Positions 16,801 through 24,079 of a stretch of 28,783 bases of DNA are shown here, piece after piece; position 1 is the first letter of the stretch, and every line of letters begins with the position of its first letter. Source of the DNA: Gracilariopsis chorda (Eukaryota; Rhodophyta; Florideophyceae; Gracilariales; Gracilariaceae); contig NBIV01000451.1 of NCBI GenBank assembly GCA_003194525.1, forward strand, positions 1-28,783. The letters run 5' to 3'. The position numbers and the translations under genes were made by a program. The notes under the pieces are model-generated. The model did not search any database. It saw nothing but the letters and a program-made list of their open reading frames with translations, and was not told the DNA's origin.

Positions 16801-18492
16801 GAAATGTATCGACGTGTGGTGGAAATCTCAGACCGGCACGGAGGACGACTGCTTCGCGATCACAGCTTCTTCTCCCAGCACCTACAGCAGGATCATACAG
16901 AATTGACTGAGGCAAATCGAGCTACAACAACTCGAGACGCACGAGTGGTGCGAAACTCGTCAACTTTGCAGTCAAGGTACGCCACCTTAAAACCTCGCCA
17001 AAGACAAGTCATTGACACCGTCATTGCCGCATTGCAACAAAGACAGGCGCTGCAGGAGCGAACAAGCACTCCTGGAAACGTGTTATTTGTGCAAGGATCC
17101 GCAGGAACCGGGAAGACATACGTGCTCAACCTCCTTCGTGATATCGTTGAGTCGGAAGGAATGCTCGCTGAAATGACTGCTACAACAGGCATTGCAGCTT
17201 CGTTGTACGAAGGTGGCCGCACTTTACATAGCCTGCTCGGACTGGGTGTAGCTGATAGGGACAGCACAAGCAGCACTACAGCCACTTTGTCAAAGTACGG
17301 TCCCCGATCTCAACGTGCAGAACTGCTACGTGAAATACAACTGCTCGTCTTGGATGAAGCGTCCATGCTCTCACGAAAGCTCTTCGAACTCATGGATGCG
17401 TTGCTCAAACATCTTCGCTGCAGTGGAATGGAAAACTCGCCTCCGTTTGGGGACTTGACCATCGATCTATCCGGCGACTACTCCCAGCTGCTTCCAGTGG
17501 TGCCGCAGGTGTACATGGAGGCCGAGCCAAGTGGTAATGTGAGACGAGTGTACACAAAAATTCTCAACGAATTGCCGTGGAAGAGTGATCTGTGGACATT
17601 GTGCTCGGTTCAAGTGCTGTACTTCACAGAACAAGTACGCCAAGCCAATGATCCGGCATTTGCGTCGCTGTTACTTTCCATTGCACGAAACACAATATCC
17701 AACAACGCTCCACTACCACTCAGATCTACCGGTGGCATGCAAACCGCCTACCAATTCCTGTGGAAGTGGCTCCCAACACGACGCAAGGAGGATGTGGATT
17801 TCAGCAAAATGCTCATTGCGTCCACAAATCAGTTGGTCGATGAACACAATGCGGCAGCGCTGGATCTGTTTCATGGTGAACGCTTCACTCTTCCGTCAGC
17901 TACGACGGTACAACCTGACGGTGTACCAAACTCAGAGCCCGACGTCACCAATACCTTTGTTCCCGAGTTTGCGTATCAGTATGCACCTACTGGTGTACCT
18001 CCTCATAACTTGGATTTGAAGATTGGTGTGCCAGTTATGGTCATTCGGAACGTGCTGCATCTGGCTGTGGTCAACGGAAATCTGTTTGTAGTCGTGCGTT
18101 TCGATCACTTTACGATGCAGGTGGCTCGATTCGACGAGAACGGACCGGTACTGGAACGACAGCTCCTGCATCGTATCGACTTCGAGTTTTCTTTCGCAGA
18201 CATTCGCATGATTCGAAGGCAGTTCCCCATTCATGTCGAGTTTGCAGCTACCGTTCAAAAAGGACAGGGAAAGACGTTGGATGGCTTGGTTGTGGATGTG
18301 CGATCCAACTTCTTCTGCGCCGGTCAGCTGTATGTCGCATTGTCGCGCGTTCGAAGGAACGACCATGTGATGCTCCTGCATGACACGCAGCTTACATCCG
18401 CGAATGCGCACACAATTCATCCCATGCCTGTGGCCATCGCCAACCCAGTGCTGCCTGAAGCCATTCAGTTCTGCATCCCTCCACAGCCATAA
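13888..18492 (+). CDS. Helitron Rep/helicase transposase (Helitron 1), main open frame
   Basis: 1,534 codons without a stop, in frame with 13057-13881. Only a GTG is available at the start, so the natural start is the ATG at 13057. Order of domains: CCHC-type knuckle CGRCSEHAHTLSSC, then the Helitron-type zinc finger CKYCGGVLLG...CC (about residues 28-75). The HUH Rep nuclease follows, with the FITITMN motif (about 490), PHHHMLVWL (His573-575) and YLMKYAFK with Tyr693 and Tyr697 as candidate catalytic tyrosines. The C-terminal part is a PIF1-like superfamily 1B helicase with GSAGTGKT at 1070-1077, LLVLDEAS near 1153-1160, LSGDYSQLLPVVP, TEQVRQANDP, TNQLVDEHN and the final QKGQGKTLDG...LYVALSRV. 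It would nick and unwind DNA for rolling-circle transposition. All motifs look intact. Confidence 0.93.
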   Translation: MAVQARNDPAIRASVPEFETLPTAGQRRCGRCSEHAHTLSSCPYWDWTLRIHSCKYCGGVLLGKETNGVCCGLKRRSGWGVTFRRRHSSELVRSLYSLRAFHSHFLNLNTLFATTQAFMDMSYVTGGGPSFLRLEGNAALALPTQNQNNTRYSFLWGTGPPSWDPSHYAHANLRAFIQDINVRDIVPKLYDVIQPKPDVVREWYRSMLSTQQQQQNADTAVDISMQAAEEGVVVRGYEGTRSATVSALHVGAGPLPEDAPGGGPTMMRTLVVDPTGLYRVESQVPRLVEGTVTEKHAVVTAAAAANAGDGATANAANNAQVRYSLLKPASKMAEKGTFPLLYPSGDQHEPFDIGVFLEAKNSTQQISGLSVNEWKLRKLTWAEKAKRRLYSDNILLNSEPLMQMWMLRTHTNIEDMRLRFLEREQRACIVQEQEMQQAQQQTGHVPQSQFVLMGRIFLPDDSVKSAAYWKNKRMDVQAIVARRGPPSLFITITMNIWRMDIQRLGMDTTNRGGFTAQSNRPRPFDRPDLIARVYNQYANDFMKDLEKNSEQIFGLKCLGLASKLEFQERNVPHHHMLVWLEGGVIEDVDVIDELIRAELPLPGEDDALRALIRTMHRHRHSTYCRNRAGRCKFGYDSNMIVPETYIEEGTNRVIYRRRRQHDLKIVPYNPTLTKKYRSHINVERTQGGGAVAYLMKYAFKQPKAQEVVLNVSDANETGTHNEQQQEPQVQNDIRAYMRARVVGAVNAAWRLFEFRHVHIVPKVERLAIHLEGERTFLLRGPNQLSSASQPSTLERCFARPEAYANLYYLSYFEKVRLYRTLTARVLNQYDGDSTQVPTDDFDPPMYVVERTDDEQCVARIRGVSPSAIGLFALCLLLMNHGSRSYEDARTFNGQQYGTYRENAIVSGLLGDGSEFDIAFQEAVQIYSTPSELQRLVVTLYQQGADPEEMAVENWEALCSDIHTGDEQQRKQEMYRRVVEISDRHGGRLLRDHSFFSQHLQQDHTELTEANRATTTRDARVVRNSSTLQSRYATLKPRQRQVIDTVIAALQQRQALQERTSTPGNVLFVQGSAGTGKTYVLNLLRDIVESEGMLAEMTATTGIAASLYEGGRTLHSLLGLGVADRDSTSSTTATLSKYGPRSQRAELLREIQLLVLDEASMLSRKLFELMDALLKHLRCSGMENSPPFGDLTIDLSGDYSQLLPVVPQVYMEAEPSGNVRRVYTKILNELPWKSDLWTLCSVQVLYFTEQVRQANDPAFASLLLSIARNTISNNAPLPLRSTGGMQTAYQFLWKWLPTRRKEDVDFSKMLIASTNQLVDEHNAAALDLFHGERFTLPSATTVQPDGVPNSEPDVTNTFVPEFAYQYAPTGVPPHNLDLKIGVPVMVIRNVLHLAVVNGNLFVVVRFDHFTMQVARFDENGPVLERQLLHRIDFEFSFADIRMIRRQFPIHVEFAATVQKGQGKTLDGLVVDVRSNFFCAGQLYVALSRVRRNDHVMLLHDTQLTSANAHTIHPMPVAIANPVLPEAIQFCIPPQP

Positions 18493-18596
18493 TCATATTT
18501 CTTGCGTTCTTCATTTATTTAATTAAACTACTTGCTTTTCTGCTTTCGCTTTCTCGACCCTTTTTTTTCCTCACCGCTGTTTATCACTCCTCCACC

Positions 18597-18644
18597 GCGG
18601 CGCGCAGCGCCGCCCGCGGCCGAAGGCCGCTTCCTCTTGTCTAA
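18597..18644 (+). other. Candidate Helitron 1 3' terminus: twin GC hairpins and CTAA
   Basis: GCGGCGC-GCA-GCGCCGC (18597-18613) and GCGGCC-GAA-GGCCGC (18616-18630) are followed 10 nt later by CTAA (18641-18644). Classical Helitrons end in a short hairpin about 10-12 nt before CTRR. The next base is C rather than the usual T, and CTAA recurs twice just after, so the exact end is uncertain. It lies 150 bp after the transposase stop. Confidence 0.5.
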
Positions 18645-18752
18645 CCTAACTAAGGATTGCTCTGACAACGAGCAAGTTGACCCCTTAGAATACATCAATA
18701 AACGCACATGTATTTCCCTCCAAACAACCAGCCAATGGTAATCAAAGGATTT

Positions 18753-19132
18753 GCCCTACTGGCGCGAGTCGCTCGAGCACGTGTATGATCTGTCACTCTC
18801 CACAGCCTCAACTTCTATCAGCCCCGTTGAACCCGTCTCACACGTGGATATCTCTGACTGCCAGCGAACAGGCAAATCCTTGCTGCGTCCAATCACGCGG
18901 TAGTCTTCCAATTCCGTGTACACGGTGTCGATTTTCGGGCCGATGGAGCACAAAATCTCTTCCAAAAAAACGAATTGACATTGCCACGGTGCATATCAGT
19001 GTGTTTCAATGCAGCCTGTATGATGCACATTTTTTCCAAAAATGTTCCCAAGCGCGGTAGAATAGCATCCCTGCGGTCGCACAAACGGCATAGTTGTAGC
19101 GAGCGAACCTCTGTTTGGGACATATCGGCCAT
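18753..19132 (-). CDS. Small hypothetical protein, probably one frameshift
   Basis: ATG at 19130-19132 has a strong Kozak context (ACCATGGCC). The first frame gives MADMSQTEVRSLQLCRLCDR and a helical stretch (LPRLGTFLEKMCIIQAALKH). At a run of seven T (sense) near 18962-18969 the sensible frame shifts. One more T would continue into EEILCSIGPKIDTVYTELED and on to the stop TAG near 18753-18755, giving about 126 residues. I recognise no family. It could be a host gene, a captured fragment or chance. Composition and Kozak context favour a former gene. It lies between Helitron 1 and the tandem repeats and runs opposite to the Helitron. Confidence 0.35.
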
Positions 19133-19318
19133 GGTGTTAGAAAATAGTTGAAAAGAAGAAGTAGAGTAAAATAAGTTGTAGGTGGCTGCTTCGAAAAAAG
19201 TTTTCTGCGACTTTAGGGTACGCTCTAGCTTAAGTACACAATCTTCAGCACATTACACAATAGGAAAAATAGAAACGTAACCTATTCAAACAACAAAACA
19301 AATTACGTATAGTACAAC
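19133..19318. other. AT-rich intergenic sequence
   Basis: No gene or element is seen. The sequence rises in A+T towards the tandem repeats that start at about 19319. Confidence 0.4.
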
Positions 19319-19640
19319 CTACGTATACCCTTCTAACAAAAATAGTTATAGTTTACGTTGCGCATACGTAGGTTGCGCAGTACTGCAAACGTATACCCTT
19401 CTAACAAAAATAATTATAGTTTACGTAGCGCATACGTAGGCTGCGCAGTAAAGCAAACGTATACTCCTCTACCAAAAATAGTTGTAGTTTTTCTAGTGCA
19501 TACGTAAGCTGTGCAGTATTGCAAACGTATACCTTTCTAACAAAAATAGTTTTAATCTATGTAGTGCATAAGTAGGCCGTACAGTTCTAGAAACGTAGAA
19601 TGCTGTAACAGGAATAGGAACAATCTATACGTTACATACG
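19319..19640. repeat. 68-bp tandem repeat, about 4.7 copies
   Basis: Unit starts at 19319, 19387, 19455, 19523 and 19591 are exactly 68 bp apart. Each begins with AAACGTATAC or a variant, then CCTTCTAACAAAAATAGTT, and includes a TACGTA palindrome (CATACGTAGG) and a TGCGCAG segment. Divergence increases to the right, the last copy being the most decayed. No coding potential is seen. Confidence 0.9.
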
Positions 19641-19875
19641 TAGGTAAATCGTACTGGATATGTATTGAAGTCGGAAACCAAGACCGAATATGAATGCATT
19701 GCATATATACTTAGTAAAGTACTACTAATGTAAACTATCCAGGTACTGATGGTGTCCGGAACATCTTGAGACAATGAAGACAACATGTATACGTATATAT
19801 CAGGCGCGAAACTATTGTGCAACTACAGTTCTCTACTTAAGGGGCAGAGACGGTACATGTTCCATCGAAAGGTGA
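19641..19875. other. AT-rich spacer before Helitron 2
   Basis: No feature is supported. It continues the AT-rich composition of the tandem repeats until the Helitron 2 frame opens after a stop at 19873-19875. Confidence 0.35.
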
Positions 19876-21238
19876 TTACCAAATCTCTCAACCTCTCTCC
19901 GGTTCTCTCAGTCCGACAAGAGTTCTTCTTCGCGTCGACCCCCATCACGACGTGGTGGTCACCGGTCAGGAGCAGGCAGTCGTCCAAGAGAGAATATGCA
20001 GCCCGTGCATCAACGACACATAACCGATGAGCTTGCGCAGGTGGAATTAGGAACTAGGACGGAGCTTCCTCAAAATGTTATGGAATCTCACAACCCTGAA
20101 GAGATATACTTGAACTCCTCTCATTCTTCCAGTAATCAACAGGAACGAGATAGGACGGTTATGCGGTTCGCTGGGAGACCTCGCCAAGGCATTCACTATG
20201 GATCAAAATATGTCTGGGATGCAAGGGCAGAAAACATTCGTCAAGGCCTCGCACGTCCAACCACTTCATATCCGGAGTACCAACCAATCACTGGCAGACT
20301 TCCAGCGTGTTGTGGGACGTGCGGTGCAAACGGCCATCGAGCACCTCGCTGTCCTATCAAAGATTCGGGGTGGGTGCTTCGTATTCGTATGTGCAAATAT
20401 TGTGGCGCAGTTCTGCTTGGTGCAGAGACCGAAGGAACATGCTGTGGATATAAAAGCTCCAGATCGCTTGTAGTTTCTTTCAGACGAGTGCATATCAATT
20501 CGCAACTTGAAGACATATATCGCTTGCGTTCTTTTCAAACGCTATCAACACACTTAAATGTGTTATTTGCAACCGTTGTCACATTCATGGATATGAAGTA
20601 CGTTCGGGATGGAAGTCCGTCATTTCTTCGACTTCAAGGCAATGTGTCTCTTTCTGTTCCAGGCCAGGACGTGCGCTACACATATTTGTGGTCGGAAGGT
20701 CCTCCCAGTCTTAATTCACGGGATTCTTATTCTTCTTTCACAAGAAGAATGGTGTCTAACCCGAATATTCGATACTTGGTTCCAAAGTTGTACGATCTCA
20801 TGCAACCAAGACCAGATATTGTCTGACAGAGATATAGAAATTTGTTCAGACCAGACGAAAGTGTTCGCAGGAGATCAAACGCGGACGAGTCTACTCTGGA
20901 CATCTCTGCAGACGCTATTCAGGAAGGAATAGTTGTCCGGAATTATCAAGGTGCCCATGAAGCCCGAATCGAGGTGAGCTGTTGTGCAGGACCGTTACCA
21001 GAAGACAGCCGAGGCCGAGCTCTTGCAATGAGAGCTATCGTCTTAGAGCCGAGTGGACTGTTCAGGTCAGAAGCCCCAGTCGCCCAGCTGGTAGGCGGAA
21101 GAGAATCCCATCACATGTCAACCGGAAATCTTCGACGTCGAGTTGTCAAGTAGAAGCGTTTGAAGCCTGATTCAATGGAAGCTGAGAAGGGAGCTTTTCC
21201 ACTGCTCTACCCTTACGGTGAGGTTCATGCCCCGTATG
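19876..21238 (+). pseudogene. Helitron N-terminal fragment (Helitron 2), truncated by chromovirus copy B
   Basis: The frame opens after a TGA at 19873-19875 with an Arg/Ser/Gly-rich start (SRRPPSRRGGHRSGAGSRPR). The first ATG is 19996. It aligns with the Helitron 1 N-terminal region: RFAGRPRQG, YVWDAR, CX2CX4HX4C knuckle CGTCGANGHRAPRC, zinc finger CKYCGAVLLG...CC, FMDMKYVRDGSPSFLRLQGN, YLVPKLYDLMQPRPDIV and DISADAIQEGIVVRNYQG. In-frame TGA (20824-20826, where Helitron 1 has Arg) and TAG (21151-21153) interrupt it. Homology resumes (EKGAFPLLYPYGEVHAPY) and stops at 21238, where the LTR of copy B begins. The HUH and helicase domains would lie right of copy B, outside the window, or are lost. 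Confidence 0.88.
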
Positions 21239-22044
21239 TGTGGTGCAATGCCCCAAAGGAAAAAACACCGAAAGACGTTCGGGATCTTCCTCTCACGAGG
21301 TGAACCCAGTTGGGTAGAGCCCTCCCAGAGGTGTCACGGCGAAGCCGGTTTGTAAGACCAGGGACACCTGTCGCGACTCGCGCAGGGAGGTGAAGGCGAA
21401 GAATCGGTATCCGCGTGAGCGGGGTGTGATCCTCAGTAGAGGTATGTTTCCACGTAAGTGGGGAAGTGTGAGCGGATGCGCACACGAGGGCCGCGGATAG
21501 CGGGAGGTGCTACCCTAAAAAGGGGAAGAAGGAAGGACGAAGTGGGTCGCGAGAGCGACGAGCAGATACGGCAATGCCGGTGGACAGGACTCCGTATACA
21601 GGGCGAAACACCAATGCAATTGGAACAATTATACTCCCAGTGATGGGTCCCTTTAGATGTGCAAGGGGGTTAGATGTCCCGTGGTTCACGGCGTTTCCCT
21701 CCAAGGAGGAGTAGAGTACGCGCGCAAGCGGCAACAACTAGAGCCAATTACCCAGGTTAGGGTCCCTTGTTGGGGAAGGTTTACTGGTGCGACGGCAGTG
21801 CGCCGTCGCACTAAGTACTAGCTTCCCAGAAATGGGTGTGAAAATAATAAATAATATTAACTAAAATACTCCACATTTCGTGGCAACATCCACTACTGTG
21901 GCCAGCCGCCAATTGACCCAAAACCGTGTCCCACGTGTCCATATCCACCATAGTGGGGCGTAGTTCATATACACACTACACAACCGATAATATCGGGAAA
22001 GCGTTCAAGTACCAAGAATCCCTCCCTGAGGGCGTTGCACTTCA
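21239..22044 (-). repeat. LTR (3' LTR of copy B), 806 bp
   Basis: Aligns end to end with 9154-9960. On plus it runs TGTGGTGCAATG...GTTGCACTTCA. A polypurine tract lies directly at its internal edge, which identifies it as the 3' LTR of a minus-strand element. The 10-bp hairpin (21787-21811) and the AT-rich island are conserved. Several of the small hairpins differ from copy A only in their loops, for example CCAAT-GCA-ATTGG here against CCAAT-ATG-ATTGG. Confidence 0.93.
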
Positions 22045-22058
22045 TATCCCCCCCTTAA
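22045..22058 (-). other. Polypurine tract
   Basis: Plus strand TATCCCCCCCTTAA, so the sense strand has TTAAGGGGGGGATA immediately before the 3' LTR. This is the expected primer for plus-strand DNA synthesis in reverse transcription. It lies 42 bp from the ATG of the antisense gene. Confidence 0.85.
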
Positions 22059-22100
22059 GACGGGAAAACGACCGCGGACGCGGAGGATTCCCAGACGAAA

Positions 22101-23888
22101 ATGGGTGATAAAAGCGCGTCCTCTGTCTCCGGTTCTCCGGTAAATCCCTCTGCACCAGAGTCATCAAGCACACAAACGACAACAACAGCCACCCTCCAAA
22201 AGGGAAAAATGAACGAAGACAACAACATCAACAACCACAGCCAACCTCCGAGACTTCTCGGGCGATACACCACCGGTTTCCGGTCAGTTCCCCTGCCTCA
22301 GGGCGATCGAAATCCGGTACAACCGGGGAATATGGCTGCTGCAGCCGACCATCCCTTCGAATTACCACCTTCGGTGGTGTCCTCCGGAACCACTCCGGTG
22401 TCCAACTGGCCAACCTACAACACCCTGGTGGGGCTCAACCCGATGAATCGGAATCATGCGTCGCGCCTGCGCTTTGCCCCGTGGTTTCACCCGGTCGCTG
22501 TCCTCAATGAGGGATTGGTCACCGCTTATGCGGATGGATCAGACACCCTTCCGGGGGATCTGCCCAGAGCAGTCACCACGTCGTGGGATTGGCGTCACCG
22601 GATTGCGATTCCGCGTCACCACCTCCGAAGAAATTCGGGCGAGACCGTCGCTGCGGCGCAGACCGCGTTGACGCGGATGGCGTACCAACGGCAGAGCCGG
22701 GCTCCATTCGATGTACCGGTCCCACCGGAGTTTGGCTTTGACGTTAGCTACTTCCGCACTCGCGGGGAGATTGGGTACGGCGAGAACCTTTTCCGCCTCA
22801 AGACCCTCGCTTGGAGGAATTTCCCCGCAGCGCGGCAAGAAGCCCTTTGCTGGGAGCGACCGATTATTCGGGCGGAGTTCAGGTACCTTCCCCTGCAATA
22901 CCGGTCCAACTTTCTCCAAAACTTCATCCGCTACGAGTGGCGTTGGCGGTCCCGATTCGGGTATTTTATCCCGTATCAGAACGTGGAGATAGAGCGGATT
23001 GCGCCGCCTCACCGACTAGGTCGGTATGTAGCACTCCCCGAGTGGTGGCGCTTCCATGAAGCCTGTCGGGGGTGCTACATAGAACTCCCGCCGGTACTTA
23101 CGTACCTCGGTTCGCTGCTCATGCAGGATCCCCGGTCGGGGTTGTGGTCCGTAGTGGTTACGGAGTGGGCGGCCCGCAGTGCGGCTTATATCCTCAACGA
23201 GGCGTACGACCAGTATCGTCTCTGGTTCCTTCAACCGCGTGTGCGGGCAGCGATCCGAAACCTGGATCTTCGCATCCCCCTTGGGGGCCAGGCCAACAAT
23301 GAAGAGGTCCTCCACTTACTTGGGTACATCGACAGCGTTAGCTGGAGTGAGGTCCCGCTGGAGCAAAGTGGTCGTCTGGATGGCGGCAGCGGTAACACCG
23401 GTGGTCCGAGACTCGGTAGAAACACCGCCCTTGCGGGGGATTTTATCTACTTCGACCCCTGGGAGTTCCGGGAAATTTCCTCCGAGGAGACGCGCGAGCT
23501 TCACGATACGCCCCGGCATGTGCCGGAAGACCACCCAGTGGGGTACGTCGATTCTGACGACTACTACCGCGCATACGGCGGGGATGACCCAATGGTCGAT
23601 AACGAACCGGAAGAACCCGGGGAGATGGACGTAGAGGAAACCGGCGCTACCGCGGAAGATTTCCCAGAGGGGGTATCTCCGGCCGAGCCGGCTGCTGACC
23701 CTTCGGCGGCAAGTGCCGGACCTTCTATCCCCAGCGGGGTGACGGCGAATGAAAACGAAATCATCGCACGTTTCCTCCGGGGTGCCGGTCTTAGCACTGC
23801 CGAGGTATCGGGGGATGTCACCACCATGGCGGACGCGTTGGCCTACCGCCTTGCTGGGGGTTACGCCCCGGACGATGGGGGTGAGTGA
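22101..23888 (+). CDS. Antisense accessory protein of the chromovirus, 595 residues, unknown family
   Basis: ATG at 22101 has a good context (AAAATGG) and the frame is fully open to TGA 23886-23888. It is transcribed opposite to gag-pol, starts 57 bp inside the 3' LTR, and ends about 190 bp before the pol stop on the other strand. Residues 1-50 are Ser/Thr/Asn-rich and probably disordered. Residues 90-430 are rich in Trp, Arg, Tyr and Phe and look globular (WDWRHRIAIPRHH, FIRYEWRWRSRFGYF, WWRFHEACRGCYIELPP, NEAYDQYRLWFLQPR). Residues 470-560 are acidic and Pro/Ala-rich, and the tail (NEIIARFLRGAG onward) is helical. No signal peptide, membrane segment, zinc finger or enzyme motif is seen, so it is not an envelope. 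Copy A's C-terminal half is nearly identical in protein. Transcription from an antisense LTR promoter is inferred. Confidence 0.8.
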   Translation: MGDKSASSVSGSPVNPSAPESSSTQTTTTATLQKGKMNEDNNINNHSQPPRLLGRYTTGFRSVPLPQGDRNPVQPGNMAAAADHPFELPPSVVSSGTTPVSNWPTYNTLVGLNPMNRNHASRLRFAPWFHPVAVLNEGLVTAYADGSDTLPGDLPRAVTTSWDWRHRIAIPRHHLRRNSGETVAAAQTALTRMAYQRQSRAPFDVPVPPEFGFDVSYFRTRGEIGYGENLFRLKTLAWRNFPAARQEALCWERPIIRAEFRYLPLQYRSNFLQNFIRYEWRWRSRFGYFIPYQNVEIERIAPPHRLGRYVALPEWWRFHEACRGCYIELPPVLTYLGSLLMQDPRSGLWSVVVTEWAARSAAYILNEAYDQYRLWFLQPRVRAAIRNLDLRIPLGGQANNEEVLHLLGYIDSVSWSEVPLEQSGRLDGGSGNTGGPRLGRNTALAGDFIYFDPWEFREISSEETRELHDTPRHVPEDHPVGYVDSDDYYRAYGGDDPMVDNEPEEPGEMDVEETGATAEDFPEGVSPAEPAADPSAASAGPSIPSGVTANENEIIARFLRGAGLSTAEVSGDVTTMADALAYRLAGGYAPDDGGE

Positions 23889-23955
23889 ACCCTGTAGTCC
23901 AGTTTCCTGGTTCTTCTTTCCCTGGCTATGCCAGTTAGTGTAGTGTAGTATTGTG

Positions 23956-23981
23956 GGGAGCTAGCTGCTCCCTTGAATAAA
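23956..23981 (+). terminator. Hairpin plus AATAAA after the antisense gene
   Basis: GGGAGC-TAGCT-GCTCCC (23956-23972) is followed by AATAAA at 23976-23981, about 90 nt after the stop codon. Copy A keeps the AATAAA and most of the stem. It supports the antisense frame being a real transcription unit with its own 3' end. Confidence 0.5.
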
Positions 23982-24079
23982 CTTTCCCGTTTAGAACGGT
24001 GCTTCTCGGTTGAGTTCCCCGTCTTCGACGGACTTTGCCTTGTTATCCTTTCCTTTCGCTCTCCGCTCGCGCGGCAACG

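Noticed and set aside
18893..19132. ZAD-type zinc finger from the CRLC motif
   Set aside because: Only one Cys pair is present and the rest of the pattern is missing.
19319..19640. CRISPR array
   Set aside because: Repeats are contiguous 68-bp units with no spacers, in a eukaryotic transposon context.
22101..23888. Envelope protein of an errantivirus-like element
   Set aside because: Opposite strand to pol, no signal peptide, no transmembrane segment and no glycoprotein-like features.
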